DNA of 64,000 bases from DATKMK01 sp035541895. GTDB taxonomy: Bacteria; Desulfobacterota; Binatia; HRBIN30; JACQVA1. Below the pieces are notes generated by a model. It was given only the letters and a program-made list of their open reading frames with translations. It was not told the origin of the DNA and ran no database searches. The stretch's first letter is position 1. Each line of letters starts with the position of its first letter. The position numbers and the translations under genes are program-made. Below, piece after piece: positions 25,703 through 34,267 of this stretch. Where the stretch lies: the NCBI GenBank assembly GCA_035541895.1, contig DATKMK010000109.1, positions 1 through 64,000 of the forward strand. The letters are read 5' to 3'.

Positions 25703-26476
25703 TCATTCGACACTTCCCCAGCCGACGTAGCTCAGTTGACGCCCGGTCTCCTTCGCCGCAGACCGATGCGAAAAATACTCCGCGGTCGAGCAGCGCGTGC
25801 AGGGACCGACGAAATGAATCGCCGGCGCCGGCACACCACTGCGCAGCAGCAGATGTCGGTTCGCGACACGCAAATCGAGAAAGCCCTTGGTCCCACGCGG
25901 TCGCCAACCCTCACCGGAGAGCGTGCCCCACTGCGACGCAAACCGATCACCGATCTCGCGCTCGACTTCGTAACAGCAGCCACCGATGGCCGGACCGAGC
26001 GCCGCCTCCAATTCGACCGCCTCGGCACCATAGACGGTGCGAAAGATCTCCACCGCTCGCACCGCGATGCCGGCAAGCGTGCCGCGCCATCCGGCGTGGA
26101 TCGCCGCCGCAGCGCGATGACGACGTGCGACCAGTAGCAACGGCACGCAATCGGCCGTCAACACCCCGAGCAGAGCGCCGGCTGTCGAGCTAATCAAGCC
26201 GTCGCTGGCGCCAACGGATTGTGTCGGCGAGTCCACCCGAACGATGTGATCGCCGTGAACCTGCTGCATGAACACCATGCGGCCGCGGGCAGCGCTGCTG
26301 GCGGCGACACGGCGTCGATTTTCCGCGACGGCCGAAGGATCGTCGTGCACGCGCTCGCTCAGATTCAGGCTGGCGTACTCGCCGACGCTCACGCCGCCGC
26401 GACGCCCGAGAAATCCGTGGATCAGGCCGGGCACGTCCCGCCAGCCCGCGACCGACAGCGCAGGAATCTCACTCAT
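25703..26476 (-). CDS. pgeF: PgeF/YfiH family purine nucleoside phosphorylase-like (laccase domain)
   Basis: A 257-residue protein of the YfiH family, once called polyphenol oxidase and now linked to purine nucleoside phosphorolysis and peptidoglycan editing. Zn-site and fold motifs are GVLTADCVPLLL, AAIHAGWRGTLAGI and GPAIGGCCYEV, with VGPCTRCS near the C-terminus. The start MSEIPALSV lies inside the last codons of the NUDIX gene (8-base overlap), which supports coupling and rejects a longer reading. Confidence 0.93.
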   Translation of the reverse strand: MSEIPALSVAGWRDVPGLIHGFLGRRGGVSVGEYASLNLSERVHDDPSAVAENRRRVAASSAARGRMVFMQQVHGDHIVRVDSPTQSVGASDGLISSTAGALLGVLTADCVPLLLVARRHRAAAAIHAGWRGTLAGIAVRAVEIFRTVYGAEAVELEAALGPAIGGCCYEVEREIGDRFASQWGTLSGEGWRPRGTKGFLDLRVANRHLLLRSGVPAPAIHFVGPCTRCSTAEYFSHRSAAKETGRQLSYVGWGSVE

Positions 26477-26984
26477 CGTCGATTGCGAAGTATTCGCGCA
26501 ACGCCTCGCGCGTGCTCGCAAACGCCAGGTCCGCCCACGGCACCTCGTGCGGCGCGAAGGCACGCACCTCGATGGCCTCGTCGCCGGCGCTCGGCACGCC
26601 ATGCACGATGTCACCGACATACACCACGACCACGACCGGGTGGCCGGCGTACGAGTAGACGTTCAGGAGCCGCTCCACGCGAACCTGCACATTGATCTCC
26701 TCCCACGCCTCACGCACCGCGGCATCTTCCAGCCGCTCGCCGCGATCCAAGAACCCCCCGGGGAACATCCACAGTCCGTAGCTCGGTTCGATGCCGCGGC
26801 GGAGCAGCACGACCTTCTCACCGACGCGGCAAATGACACAGGCCGCCACCTTGGGATCCGGATAGTGAACGTACGCGCACACGGGGCACACGAGGCGTTC
26901 CGGCTCGATGACCTTGAGGCGGCGAGTGGTCAGCTTGCCGCCACATCGAAGGCAATAGCGCGCAACGGCTAAGGTGTCGGACAC
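26469..26984 (-). CDS. NUDIX hydrolase with N-terminal zinc ribbon
   Basis: About 171 residues. A CLRC...CPVC zinc ribbon at residues about 12-35 is followed by the NUDIX fold. The Nudix box runs GFLDRGERLEDAAVREAWEE, matching GX5EX7REUXEEX, but the final Gly is Asn. The family hydrolyses nucleoside diphosphates linked to another group, such as NADH or ADP-ribose; substrate not assignable. The GTG at 26984 is chosen; GAGGAG lies 13 bases upstream, and a GTG at 27011 is the alternative. It overlaps pgeF by eight bases. Confidence 0.88.
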   Translation of the reverse strand: MSDTLAVARYCLRCGGKLTTRRLKVIEPERLVCPVCAYVHYPDPKVAACVICRVGEKVVLLRRGIEPSYGLWMFPGGFLDRGERLEDAAVREAWEEINVQVRVERLLNVYSYAGHPVVVVVYVGDIVHGVPSAGDEAIEVRAFAPHEVPWADLAFASTREALREYFAIDDE

Positions 26985-27025
26985 GTCGTTGCCGCCACTC
27001 CTCGGCGCCACGGCACTAGAATCGG

Positions 27026-27229
27026 CTAACGCGGTTCGGGACTTGGTTCAGGCAGCGGATGGCCTTTGGCGTCCGTTCGCGTGCCGCCGTGACGCCGAAT
27101 CGTGGCGATGGTGTCTGGATTCACCCACGGCACGCCGTACACGCACGGCTTCGCCTGCCCTTCCTCGTCGATCTGCTCGTAGCTCGGAAACCCCGCGCGA
27201 GCGAAGTTTGTCACCATGCGCTTCGCCAT
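27026..27229 (-). CDS. Small hypothetical protein (67 residues)
   Basis: Starts MAKRMVTNFARAGFPSYEQI and contains CVYGVPWVNPDTIATIRRHGG, with a Pro-rich end. No membrane segment or known motif. GGAGG lies ten bases before the ATG and an in-frame stop is just upstream. The amphipathic, charged composition looks like a real cytoplasmic protein. Function unknown. Confidence 0.55.
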   Translation of the reverse strand: MAKRMVTNFARAGFPSYEQIDEEGQAKPCVYGVPWVNPDTIATIRRHGGTRTDAKGHPLPEPSPEPR

Positions 27230-27293
27230 CTCGATGATGCCTCCAACGGCATTCGTCTACCGGACTTGTGCCCCCAACGCTAGCGTGGCACGC

Positions 27294-27602
27294 CTATCGC
27301 AAACCCAAGCGGCGCGCGGCCTCAACCGGCGGGTACGGGGAGTCATAGAAGCCGACCCGATACGTCGTCGCGACCTTTCCGCTCAAATCCGACGCGTCGG
27401 TTTCGACGAGAACCTTGCTGAGCCGACTCCACTCCTCTTGCGGCAACTCGCGCGCCCACATCGGGCACTCGCTCGACAGCCACCGCTGCGGCCCGAGATC
27501 CAATTTGAAGGTCAAATCGCTCAGCGGCACCTGACATGCCGGCACGCCCCCGGGAGCGACCCACTCGGCACCGTTGCGGCGGACAAACCACACTTTCGCC
27601 AT
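27294..27602 (-). CDS. Hypothetical protein (102 residues)
   Basis: Starts MAKVWFVRRNGAEWVAPGG, with GGAG seven bases before the ATG. It contains LDLGPQRWLSSECPMW and ends YDSPYPPVEAARRLGLR. Two Cys are present, no signal peptide and no membrane segment. I recognise no family. It lies between the uracil-DNA glycosylase gene and another small gene on the same strand. Confidence 0.65.
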   Translation of the reverse strand: MAKVWFVRRNGAEWVAPGGVPACQVPLSDLTFKLDLGPQRWLSSECPMWARELPQEEWSRLSKVLVETDASDLSGKVATTYRVGFYDSPYPPVEAARRLGLR

Positions 27603-27683
27603 GTCGTGACTCCAAACGATCGCTGCGGCGCGCTACCTGACAAAGTCCCCGACTGAAAGCAACGGAGGGCATTGGAACACTCG

Positions 27684-28385
27684 TCAGTCGAGTAACTCGC
27701 GTACCGTCTTGAACACCCGATCGAACATTGGCCGCGTCAGCCGTCCGGTCAGCGTGTTTTGCTGGCTGGGATGATACGAGGTCACCAGTGCGACGTCCGC
27801 CAGAGGATGCACCACGGCATGAGCAAATCGCGGCCTCGGCCTCGGGAGCGCGTGACCAGCCCGACCCCACGCTGCCCAAAAGCCATCCATCGCGATGCGC
27901 CCGAGCGCCACGACCACACGAATGTTGGGCAACAGCTTCAGTTCACGCACCAGGTGCTCTCGGCATCGCTCGATCTCGCCGCGCGACGGCTTGTTGTCCG
28001 GTGGCGCACACCGGACCACCGCGGTGACGTAGGCGTCACGGAGCTGGAGACCGTCGTCGCGATCGGTGGAATCGGGCTGATTGGCGAATCCGGCGCGATG
28101 CAATGCGGCGAACAACCAGTCGCCGCTGCGGTCGCCGGTGAAGATTCGCCCGGTCCGATTTCCTCCATGCGCAGCAGGCGCGAGCCCAACCAACAGCACA
28201 CGAGCCGCCGGGTCGCCGAACCCCGGCAGCGGCCGTCCCCAATAGTCGCAATCACGATATTGCCGTCGCTTCTCTCGCGCGACGCGCTCCCGATGACCCA
28301 CCAAACGCGGGCATGAGCGACAGGCGATGATCTCGTCGCGCAAGTGCGCGAGCCGGCGCACCGCTCCAGCTCCCGACGTAGCCAT
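27684..28385 (-). CDS. udgB: Uracil-DNA glycosylase, family 5 (UdgB type)
   Basis: A 233-residue repair enzyme that removes uracil and some other deaminated bases from DNA. Fe-S ligands are seen as CRSC near residue 22-25 and RCAPP...ERC in the middle. The active-site stretch GLAPAAHGGNRTGRIFTGD and the SYHPSQQNTLTGRLT loop are characteristic of UDG family 5. The length fits. GGGAG is close to the ATG. Family-5 enzymes were described mainly in thermophiles and actinobacteria, so its presence here is modestly unusual. Confidence 0.9.
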   Translation of the reverse strand: MATSGAGAVRRLAHLRDEIIACRSCPRLVGHRERVAREKRRQYRDCDYWGRPLPGFGDPAARVLLVGLAPAAHGGNRTGRIFTGDRSGDWLFAALHRAGFANQPDSTDRDDGLQLRDAYVTAVVRCAPPDNKPSRGEIERCREHLVRELKLLPNIRVVVALGRIAMDGFWAAWGRAGHALPRPRPRFAHAVVHPLADVALVTSYHPSQQNTLTGRLTRPMFDRVFKTVRELLD

Positions 28386-28426
28386 CGGCTCCCGACTGCG
28401 CCCAGCAGGTAGTTCGATTCGGAAAT

Positions 28427-28687
28427 TTAGTGCGTCGTCAATGGTCCCCCGGGATTCACCTCGAGGAGCTGACCGAGCGCCTCGCTGGCGGGCGCCAGAA
28501 TCCGATCAAGGGTCTCGCTGAGCAGATGCTCGACATCAGAAAGGTCGTCGGTCGACAAGGCCGTCATGTCCTGGTGCATGCCGTGCAATGCCCAGATGGC
28601 AACACGCAGCCGACTGCGTACATCGTCGAGCATCCGGATCACTTCTTGCGAATCGATTGGAGTTGGTTCTTCGTGTTCGTCAGCCAT
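28427..28687 (-). CDS. Small acidic helical hypothetical protein
   Basis: An 86-residue protein with start MADEHEEPTP after a strong GGAGGAGGACG site. Residues about 14-75 look helical (EVIRMLDDVRSRLRVAIW, DLSDVEHLLSETLDRILAPA). It is acidic, has no Cys and no membrane segment. Function unknown. The Gly/Pro-rich end NPGGPLTTH is probably disordered. Confidence 0.65.
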   Translation of the reverse strand: MADEHEEPTPIDSQEVIRMLDDVRSRLRVAIWALHGMHQDMTALSTDDLSDVEHLLSETLDRILAPASEALGQLLEVNPGGPLTTH

Positions 28688-28765
28688 CGTCCTCCTCCCG
28701 GAGTGGTGAACCAGGCGTAGTCTGCCCGTCTGGTCGCTGTGTTGCAAGCGAATCCGCGGGCATCG

Positions 28766-28975
28766 TCAGTCGCCCAACGTCTCCCAGTGGACGACCCAGA
28801 ACCGCGGCACCGGCGGGGCGACTTCAAGATGGCCGCCGAAACATTCGAAGCTGGGCCGATGCATCAATCGGTCGTTGAGCAATCGGATGAATTCTTCGAT
28901 CGGGTGCGCGCCCGGTTCGCCGACATCGAGACGTTGACGTGCCCCACACTTCTTGCAACTCACATCGACGTGCAT
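28766..28975 (-). CDS. Small zinc-finger-like hypothetical protein
   Basis: A 69-residue protein starting MHVDVSCKKCGARQRLDVG. One CxxC pair near the N-terminus and a later FECFGGHLE could together bind a metal. The ATG shares a base with the stop of the upstream membrane-anchored gene (TGATG), which supports translation from here by coupling. Function unknown. Confidence 0.6.
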   Translation of the reverse strand: MHVDVSCKKCGARQRLDVGEPGAHPIEEFIRLLNDRLMHRPSFECFGGHLEVAPPVPRFWVVHWETLGD

Positions 28976-29373
28976 CAATTGGGCGACGCCCTGCGCTTGG
29001 TTGGCGTGGGCGAGACCTCAGATTCCGCCGGGGTGAAGGTCGGCGTGGGCGCACTGCCGAACGCCGAGCGGCTCTGCGCTTGAGTCAGCAACGCTTGGCG
29101 CGCCTTGTCGATGAGGCGTTGGTCTGCCTGCACTCTACGTTCGATCCCGCGAAAAGCTTCGAGACTCACCTGGTAGGGCTCGATAGCGTGCTCAATCGTC
29201 AGGTCGTGATCACTCTGCATCGCCGAGTACACACCGATGTAGGTTTGCAATTCCTTGTCGGACACCTTGGGTGTCTCGCTGGAATCGATTTCTTCTGCGG
29301 CCGGACGCAACGCAACGAAGAGTCCGGCAATGAGTACGAGGGTGAAAGCCAGCAGGGTCAACAGTCTACGCAT
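28975..29373 (-). CDS. Membrane-anchored hypothetical protein
   Basis: A 132-residue protein starting MRRLLTLLAFTLVLIAGLFV, one N-terminal membrane helix with the remainder outside the cytoplasm. The rest is helical (DKELQTYIGVYSAMQSDHD, FRGIERRVQADQRLIDKARQ), ending in a Pro/Thr-rich tail. No strong ribosome site is seen, so the start is tentative. I recognise no family. It is coupled to the small zinc-finger-like gene downstream. Confidence 0.6.
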   Translation of the reverse strand: MRRLLTLLAFTLVLIAGLFVALRPAAEEIDSSETPKVSDKELQTYIGVYSAMQSDHDLTIEHAIEPYQVSLEAFRGIERRVQADQRLIDKARQALLTQAQSRSAFGSAPTPTFTPAESEVSPTPTKRRASPN

Positions 29374-29590
29374 GAGGTCCGCAACGCGGCCGTCGCCGCG
29401 GGAGCACCGCGGTGCATCCTGCGGTGCGGCACCGAGGCTGTCAAGCTGCGCGACCGAGTCAGCCGCGGTCACGGCCGTGCAAGAAAGTGCGCAAAATGCT
29501 TGAGGCGCGTGGCGAGCTGTGTTACGCACACGCGAAATCGTGCGTGACGATGCGCGAACAGAACAGGTTGGCAGTGTAGAACGTTGACTG

Positions 29591-29631
29591 GTCGTCTGAG
29601 GGCGCCTCCGGCTCTTCCCCACCCAGACGAC
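29591..29631 (+). other. Leader stem-loop just upstream of the transglycosylase gene
   Basis: GTCGTCTG plus GGG (one bulged A) pairs with CCC plus AGACGAC, about 10-11 bp with a loop near 20 bases. It ends nine bases before the GGGAGGAA ribosome site. The rest of the 278-base interval 29374-29651 shows no gene. Confidence 0.4.
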
Positions 29632-29651
29632 TCGAACCGAGGGAGGAACCC

Positions 29652-30896
29652 ATGCGCGTGAATGCGCACCACGCCGCCGGAGGGGATTCCATCAAGGCGG
29701 TTATTCTTCTAGCTATATCGTGGCAGCTCGTCGGCTGTGCCGCGAATCAGCGTCCGCTTGGACCTGAGACACCCGATGTCTTCAGGGACACAACGTCGAC
29801 TTTCAGCATCGGCCAGGCGGTCGTCTACGGCCCGCCGGCGAGCGCCGCTCTCCCACGCCCGGCAACCGGAGACTTCAGTGTTTCGCATCCACGCGTCAAC
29901 AACTTCGTTGCGACGTATCAAACCCGCTGGCGCGGCTTCTACCAAGGCGCCCTCGACCGCGGCGGTCGCTACCTGCCGGCGATGACCCGCGTGCTGCGAC
30001 GCGAGAGCGTGCCGGAAGAATTGGCCTACCTGCCGATCGTCGAAAGCGGATTTCGCGTGCAAGCGGTGTCGCACGCTGGCGCCGTCGGCCCGTGGCAATT
30101 CATCCGGGAGACCGGTCGACGCTACGGCTTGCGCATCGATCAGTACGTCGACGAACGCTGCGATCCGGTGAAGTCCACCCATGCCGCCGCTCGCTACCTC
30201 AAGGATCTCTACGCCCAGTTCGGCGATTGGCACCTCTCGCTGGCCGCCTACAACACCGGCGAGATGAACATCGAGCGCCTCCTGGAGCGGAGCAAGGCCG
30301 ACGGGTACTGGGACATGAGCGATCGCGGCTACCTCCCCAACGAAACGCGCGACTTCGTCCCGCAGTTTCTTGCCGCCGTCCGCATCGCGCAGGCACCGGA
30401 AGCCTACGGTTTCGACCCGCCGAGCGGCGATCCGATCCCCTACGATCTCGTGCATATCGATCGGTCCGTCGCACTAAAGACGGTCGCACAGATCGTCAAG
30501 ACCTCGGAGGCGAAGATCAGCGATCTCAATCCCGCGCTGCGACGCGGCGTCACGCCGCCGCAGGGCTACACGGTTCGCGTACCCAAGGGCACGAAGGAAA
30601 TCGTGAAGCTGGCACTGGCGCGCATGCATCACGATGCCGCACAAGTGCTGCCGGCACCGAGGAACGCGAGCACACAGTTCGCACGAACCCACAAAGTCAA
30701 ACGGGGTGAGACGCTGGGCGCGGTTGCGAAGCGCCACAAGGTCAGCATCGCGTCGCTGAAGAAAGCGAACGGGATCGGGACAGCGAACCACATCACCGCG
30801 GGCAGCGTGCTCCGCATTCCCGGCCGGGTCGCAACAACGACCACGGTGACCACACCAAAGCAGCCCACACGGGTCGCTTCGCGGCGCAAGCACTAA
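29652..30896 (+). CDS. mltD: Membrane-bound lytic transglycosylase D-like lipoprotein with LysM
   Basis: A 414-residue peptidoglycan-cleaving enzyme of the cell envelope. The lipobox LVGC puts the lipid Cys at residue 29. The SLT domain runs about 95-260, with catalytic Glu131 in LPIVESGFR, then AVGPWQFIRETGRRYGL and LAAYNTGEMNIE. A LysM domain lies at about 338-390 (HKVKRGETLGAVAKRHKVS); the region near 275-310 may be a degenerate LysM. GGGAGGAA precedes the ATG. The stop overlaps that of the convergent znuB. Confidence 0.93.
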   Translation: MRVNAHHAAGGDSIKAVILLAISWQLVGCAANQRPLGPETPDVFRDTTSTFSIGQAVVYGPPASAALPRPATGDFSVSHPRVNNFVATYQTRWRGFYQGALDRGGRYLPAMTRVLRRESVPEELAYLPIVESGFRVQAVSHAGAVGPWQFIRETGRRYGLRIDQYVDERCDPVKSTHAAARYLKDLYAQFGDWHLSLAAYNTGEMNIERLLERSKADGYWDMSDRGYLPNETRDFVPQFLAAVRIAQAPEAYGFDPPSGDPIPYDLVHIDRSVALKTVAQIVKTSEAKISDLNPALRRGVTPPQGYTVRVPKGTKEIVKLALARMHHDAAQVLPAPRNASTQFARTHKVKRGETLGAVAKRHKVSIASLKKANGIGTANHITAGSVLRIPGRVATTTTVTTPKQPTRVASRRKH

Positions 30897-31762
30897 CGCG
30901 TGTGAGCCGCGGAGGCGGGTGTCCGCACCGCCACCGCTGCGCGGGCTCGTTCGCGCTGCACCCGACCGATGGCGAGCGCAACGAAGAACGTCGCGCTCGC
31001 CACCAGAATGATCATCGCGCCGGCGGCGACGTTCAACACGTACGACAAACACAGCCCCACCACGGCGGATGCCATCGCCGCACCGATCGAGACCGCCAGC
31101 ATCGTGCGGTACCCGCGCGTGATCTGAAACCCGATCGCTGCGGGAATCACCAGCAACGCCTCGACCAAGATGATTCCAACCACCCGCATCGCCGCGACTA
31201 TCCCAATCGCCAACGCCGTCAACAGCACGTAGTGGAGACAGTCCACCGGCAATCCGTTCGCCCGGGCGACCTCCTCGTCGAAGGCCACGAACAGCAACGC
31301 TCGAAACAGCCCGCCGACCACGATCAACACCAGCAGGGTCGCGACCACCAACAACCACAAGTCGCGCGGCGCGACCGCTAAGATGTTGCCGAACAGATAG
31401 CCGAAGAGATCGACCTGATAATCGTGTGAGAGGCTGAGCAGCGCGACGCCGCCCGCCATCACCGAGGAAAACACAATGCCGATCGCGGTGTCTTCGTGCA
31501 GTCGACCGTGCCGGCTGATCCAGCCGATCCCCCAGGCCACCAGCGTACAGACAACCGCCGCCAGCACCAGCGGATCGAATCCCGCGAGCACGCCGATGGC
31601 GACGCCGCCGAACGCCGAATGGGAAATGCCGACGCCGATGAACGACAGCCGCCGCAGCACGACGAAGAACGACAGCACGCCGCACAGCAGTCCCACCAAC
31701 ACGCCCGCGACCAGCGCGCGCTGCATGAATCCGTAGCTCAACATCTCGGCCATCGCCGTCAT
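30893..31762 (-). CDS. znuB: Zinc/manganese ABC transporter permease
   Basis: A 289-residue membrane permease of the ABC-3 family with about eight helices, for example GVLVGLLCGVLSFFVVLRR and AAIGFQITRGYRTMLAVSIG. LSFIGVGISHSAFGGVAIG is the conserved family stretch, and the coupling loop lies near GRLHEDTAIGIVFSSVMAGG. The C-terminus is basic and cytoplasmic. It starts two bases after the znuC stop. An ATG three codons further in is a possible start. With znuC and znuA it imports Zn2+ or Mn2+. Confidence 0.92.
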   Translation of the reverse strand: MTAMAEMLSYGFMQRALVAGVLVGLLCGVLSFFVVLRRLSFIGVGISHSAFGGVAIGVLAGFDPLVLAAVVCTLVAWGIGWISRHGRLHEDTAIGIVFSSVMAGGVALLSLSHDYQVDLFGYLFGNILAVAPRDLWLLVVATLLVLIVVGGLFRALLFVAFDEEVARANGLPVDCLHYVLLTALAIGIVAAMRVVGIILVEALLVIPAAIGFQITRGYRTMLAVSIGAAMASAVVGLCLSYVLNVAAGAMIILVASATFFVALAIGRVQRERARAAVAVRTPASAAHTR

Positions 31763-31764
31763 CG

Positions 31765-32535
31765 TCACGGTTCGGGATGCGCGACGCGCGCTTCGTCGGA
31801 GAGGAAATCGAACTCGCAGCGATAGGCCTCCCGTAGTTGATGGCTCTGCAGTACTTCCTGCGGGTTGCCGTGAATGTGCGCGGTGCCGTTGATGCACAAC
31901 AGCTCGTCGGCGTGCGCGCCGAGCGCGAGCAGATCGTGCGACACCGCAATCACCGCCAGCTTCAGGTCGCGGCGCAGGCGCTGCAACAGATTGTACAAAT
32001 CGTGCTGCGCCGGCAGATCGAGCCCGGTCGTTGCTTCATCCAACAGCAGCAAACGCGTGTCGGTGCACAACGCGCGAGCCAGAAAGGCGCGTTGCTGCTC
32101 GCCACCAGACAGCTCGCCGATCAGGCGATCCGCTTGCTCGGCGAGCCCGACCAACCGCACCATGGCGTCGACCTGCTCCCAATCTTCGCGGCGGGCGAAT
32201 CGCAGCAACCCCAAGTGGCCCGACCGACCCATCATCGCCACATCGCGCACGGTGACGGGAAAGCGCGGATCGAAGTCGCGCCGCTGCGGGACGTAGCCGA
32301 TCTGATGCGCGCCGCGCCCAAGCTGCTGCGGTGCCTTGCCGAGCACCCGGATGGTGCCGCGGTCGGGCTTGACCAGGCCGAGGATCGCGCGCAGCAAGGT
32401 CGTTTTGCCCGCCCCGTTCGGGCCGATGATTCCCAACAAATGGCCGGGCGCCACGGCGAACGAGATGTTCCACAGCACCGGCCGGCCGTCGAGGCTGACC
32501 GCCACGTCGCGCAATTCGACCACCGCTTCGTTCAT
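31765..32535 (-). CDS. znuC: Zinc/manganese ABC transporter ATP-binding protein
   Basis: A 256-residue ABC ATPase energising the metal importer at the inner face of the membrane. Walker A is GPNGAGKTTLLRA, the signature LSGGEQQRAFLAR, Walker B LLLLDEATTG with the H-loop in AVIAVSHD. The start MNEAVVEL overlaps the znuA stop (ATGA), with GAGG upstream. Confidence 0.94.
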   Translation of the reverse strand: MNEAVVELRDVAVSLDGRPVLWNISFAVAPGHLLGIIGPNGAGKTTLLRAILGLVKPDRGTIRVLGKAPQQLGRGAHQIGYVPQRRDFDPRFPVTVRDVAMMGRSGHLGLLRFARREDWEQVDAMVRLVGLAEQADRLIGELSGGEQQRAFLARALCTDTRLLLLDEATTGLDLPAQHDLYNLLQRLRRDLKLAVIAVSHDLLALGAHADELLCINGTAHIHGNPQEVLQSHQLREAYRCEFDFLSDEARVAHPEP

Positions 32536-33416
32536 CGCAGCGCCTCGGCAAAGACCCACGAATTATAGCGCATCAGCGCCACGTAACTCTCCCGCCCCGG
32601 CACGCGCGGACCGCCGAGCGGGTCGACGGTGACCACCTCCGCGCCGATCTCGCGCGCAATGGCCGCCGCGGTGCGGCCATGCACTTGCGGCTCCGTCAGT
32701 ACCGCGCGGACGTCGCGGCGGCGAGCGCGTTCGACGATCGCGGCGATCGACTGCGCCGTCGGCTCTCGACCCGGTGAGGCTTCCACGACCGCGACCTCCT
32801 CGAGCCGGTAGCGGCGCGCGAAGTAGCGCCACGCCGGATGGACCGCCACGAAACCGCGGTGCTCCAGCGGCTGCAAGACCGTGTTGATTTCGCGATCCAG
32901 CTCGGTGAGCTGATCGGCGAACATCGCGGCGTTGCGTTCGAATGCAACCTGCTGCGCCGGCACCGCCTGCGTCAACGCGCGGACGATCGAGGGGACGATG
33001 TGATCGCGCACCAAAATCGGATCGAGCCAGACGTGTGGATCGCCGTGCGGCGAGTCGGCGGGGCCGAGCAGCGCAATCCCGTCCGTGATCGACAGCACCG
33101 GCGCGGGCGTGTTGCTGCCGTGGAGCAATCCCACAACCCAATCGTCCAAGCCGGCGCCAACACGGATAAACAGCTCGGCCCCGGCGATCATGCGCAACTG
33201 TTCCGGTGTCGGCTCGAAGGTGTGCGGATTGGCCCCCGCCGGCAACAGCGTTTCAACTTGCACGCGTTCGTCGGCGATCTGGCGAACGATGTCGGCGAGC
33301 GGAAACACCGTCGCCACCACCGTTGTCGCGAATCCCGTTGCTGGCCTGGACGCAGCAATCGACACAGCGACGAGCGCCAGCCGGCACACTTTTGCGGCAG
33401 AGGTTCGCTTACGCAT
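32532..33416 (-). CDS. znuA: Zinc/manganese ABC transporter substrate-binding protein
   Basis: A 294-residue periplasmic metal-binding protein of cluster A-I. A signal peptide (MRKRTSAAKVCRLALVAVS, cut near GFA) leads the chain. Likely metal ligands are the His in GANPHTFEP, the His in GDPHVWLDP, the His in VAVHPAWRY and the Asp in VTVDPLGG. The His-rich loop of typical ZnuA is only a short SPHGDPH, so Zn versus Mn is undecided. GAAGGAA precedes the ATG. No clear Zur box was found upstream. Confidence 0.92.
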   Translation of the reverse strand: MRKRTSAAKVCRLALVAVSIAASRPATGFATTVVATVFPLADIVRQIADERVQVETLLPAGANPHTFEPTPEQLRMIAGAELFIRVGAGLDDWVVGLLHGSNTPAPVLSITDGIALLGPADSPHGDPHVWLDPILVRDHIVPSIVRALTQAVPAQQVAFERNAAMFADQLTELDREINTVLQPLEHRGFVAVHPAWRYFARRYRLEEVAVVEASPGREPTAQSIAAIVERARRRDVRAVLTEPQVHGRTAAAIAREIGAEVVTVDPLGGPRVPGRESYVALMRYNSWVFAEALR

Positions 33417-33512
33417 GGGTTCCTTCGGAGGGCGGTATCGCTTACTGACCCGGTTCGCTGAAGTCAACGCATATGGAGCACGCCGTGCGCGCGTGGTACA
33501 AACCGCCCGCAG

Positions 33513-34190
33513 GTGGTCGCACAGCATTCCAGCGAAGCGTTCGCGGCAAAAATCAGCGTGGTCGTCGCCGATGACCACGCGATCGTCCGCCAAGGCATCG
33601 TCTCCCTGCTCAACGCGAAGCCGGACATCACGGTGATCGGCGAAGCCGGCGACGGAACTGAAGCGGTGCGCCTGGTGCAGCGGTTGCGGCCGCAGATCGC
33701 GCTGCTCGACATCTCCATGCCGGGCATGAACGGGCTGACCGCTGCCGTTCGGCTCTCGCGTCTCGCGCCGCGCACGCAGGTCATCATGCTCAGCATGTAC
33801 GTCGAACGCGACATGATTCTCAGCGCGTTACAAGCCGGGGCGCGCGGGTATTTGACCAAGCTGTCGCTCGCCAGCGAGCTGGCGCAGGCGATCACTTCGG
33901 TCGCCCGCGGCCACGCGTATCTCAGCCCCGATGTCGCCGCGATCGTCGTTGCCGACTACGCGACGGGCGTCCCGAACGGTGCGCCTCACGCCGAGCGACT
34001 CACGCTGCGCGAACGCGAGATCCTGCAACTGATCGCCGAAGGCCGCACCAATCGCGAGATCGCCCAGCACCTGTCGACCAGCATCAAGACCGTCGACACC
34101 CACCGCACCCACATCATGAAACGGCTCAACATCCACGACCTCGCCGGCTTGGTGAAGTACGCCGTCCGGACCGGCTTGGTGGAGCCATAG
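33513..34190 (+). CDS. NarL/FixJ-type response regulator (orphan)
   Basis: A 225-residue two-component regulator. The receiver domain shows the acidic pair ADDH, the phospho-acceptor Asp66 in LLDISMPGMNG, a switch Ser in MLSMY and Lys in GYLTKLS. The LuxR-type helix-turn-helix covers about 155-215 (LTLREREILQLIAEG, NREIAQHLSTSIKTVDTHRT). The GTG start lacks a good ribosome site; a GTG 15 codons later is possible. No histidine kinase lies in the window. It diverges from znuA across 96 bases, but a regulatory link is only a guess. Confidence 0.9.
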   Translation: MVAQHSSEAFAAKISVVVADDHAIVRQGIVSLLNAKPDITVIGEAGDGTEAVRLVQRLRPQIALLDISMPGMNGLTAAVRLSRLAPRTQVIMLSMYVERDMILSALQAGARGYLTKLSLASELAQAITSVARGHAYLSPDVAAIVVADYATGVPNGAPHAERLTLREREILQLIAEGRTNREIAQHLSTSIKTVDTHRTHIMKRLNIHDLAGLVKYAVRTGLVEP

Positions 34191-34208
34191 TCGGCGCGCT
34201 GTCCAATC

Positions 34209-34237
34209 TTGACGCTCTCAGACCCCTCGCATACAGT
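34209..34237 (+). promoter_or_regulatory. Predicted sigma70-type promoter of the SDR pair
   Basis: TTGACG (34209-34214), a 17-base spacer and TACAGT (34232-34237). A start near 34244 would give a leader of about 24 bases that ends in TAGGAGTGAGTC before the GTG start at 34268. Confidence 0.55.
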
Positions 34238-34267
34238 CCGCGCGATTCGAACCGCTAGGAGTGAGTC

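Noticed and set aside
30474..31949. Minus-strand frame of 491 codons over znuB
   Set aside because: Arg/Gly/Ala-rich shadow in another frame of znuB and the transglycosylase gene; no motifs.
33417..33512. Zur operator upstream of znuA
   Set aside because: No AT-rich palindrome of the Zur type was found in this interval.
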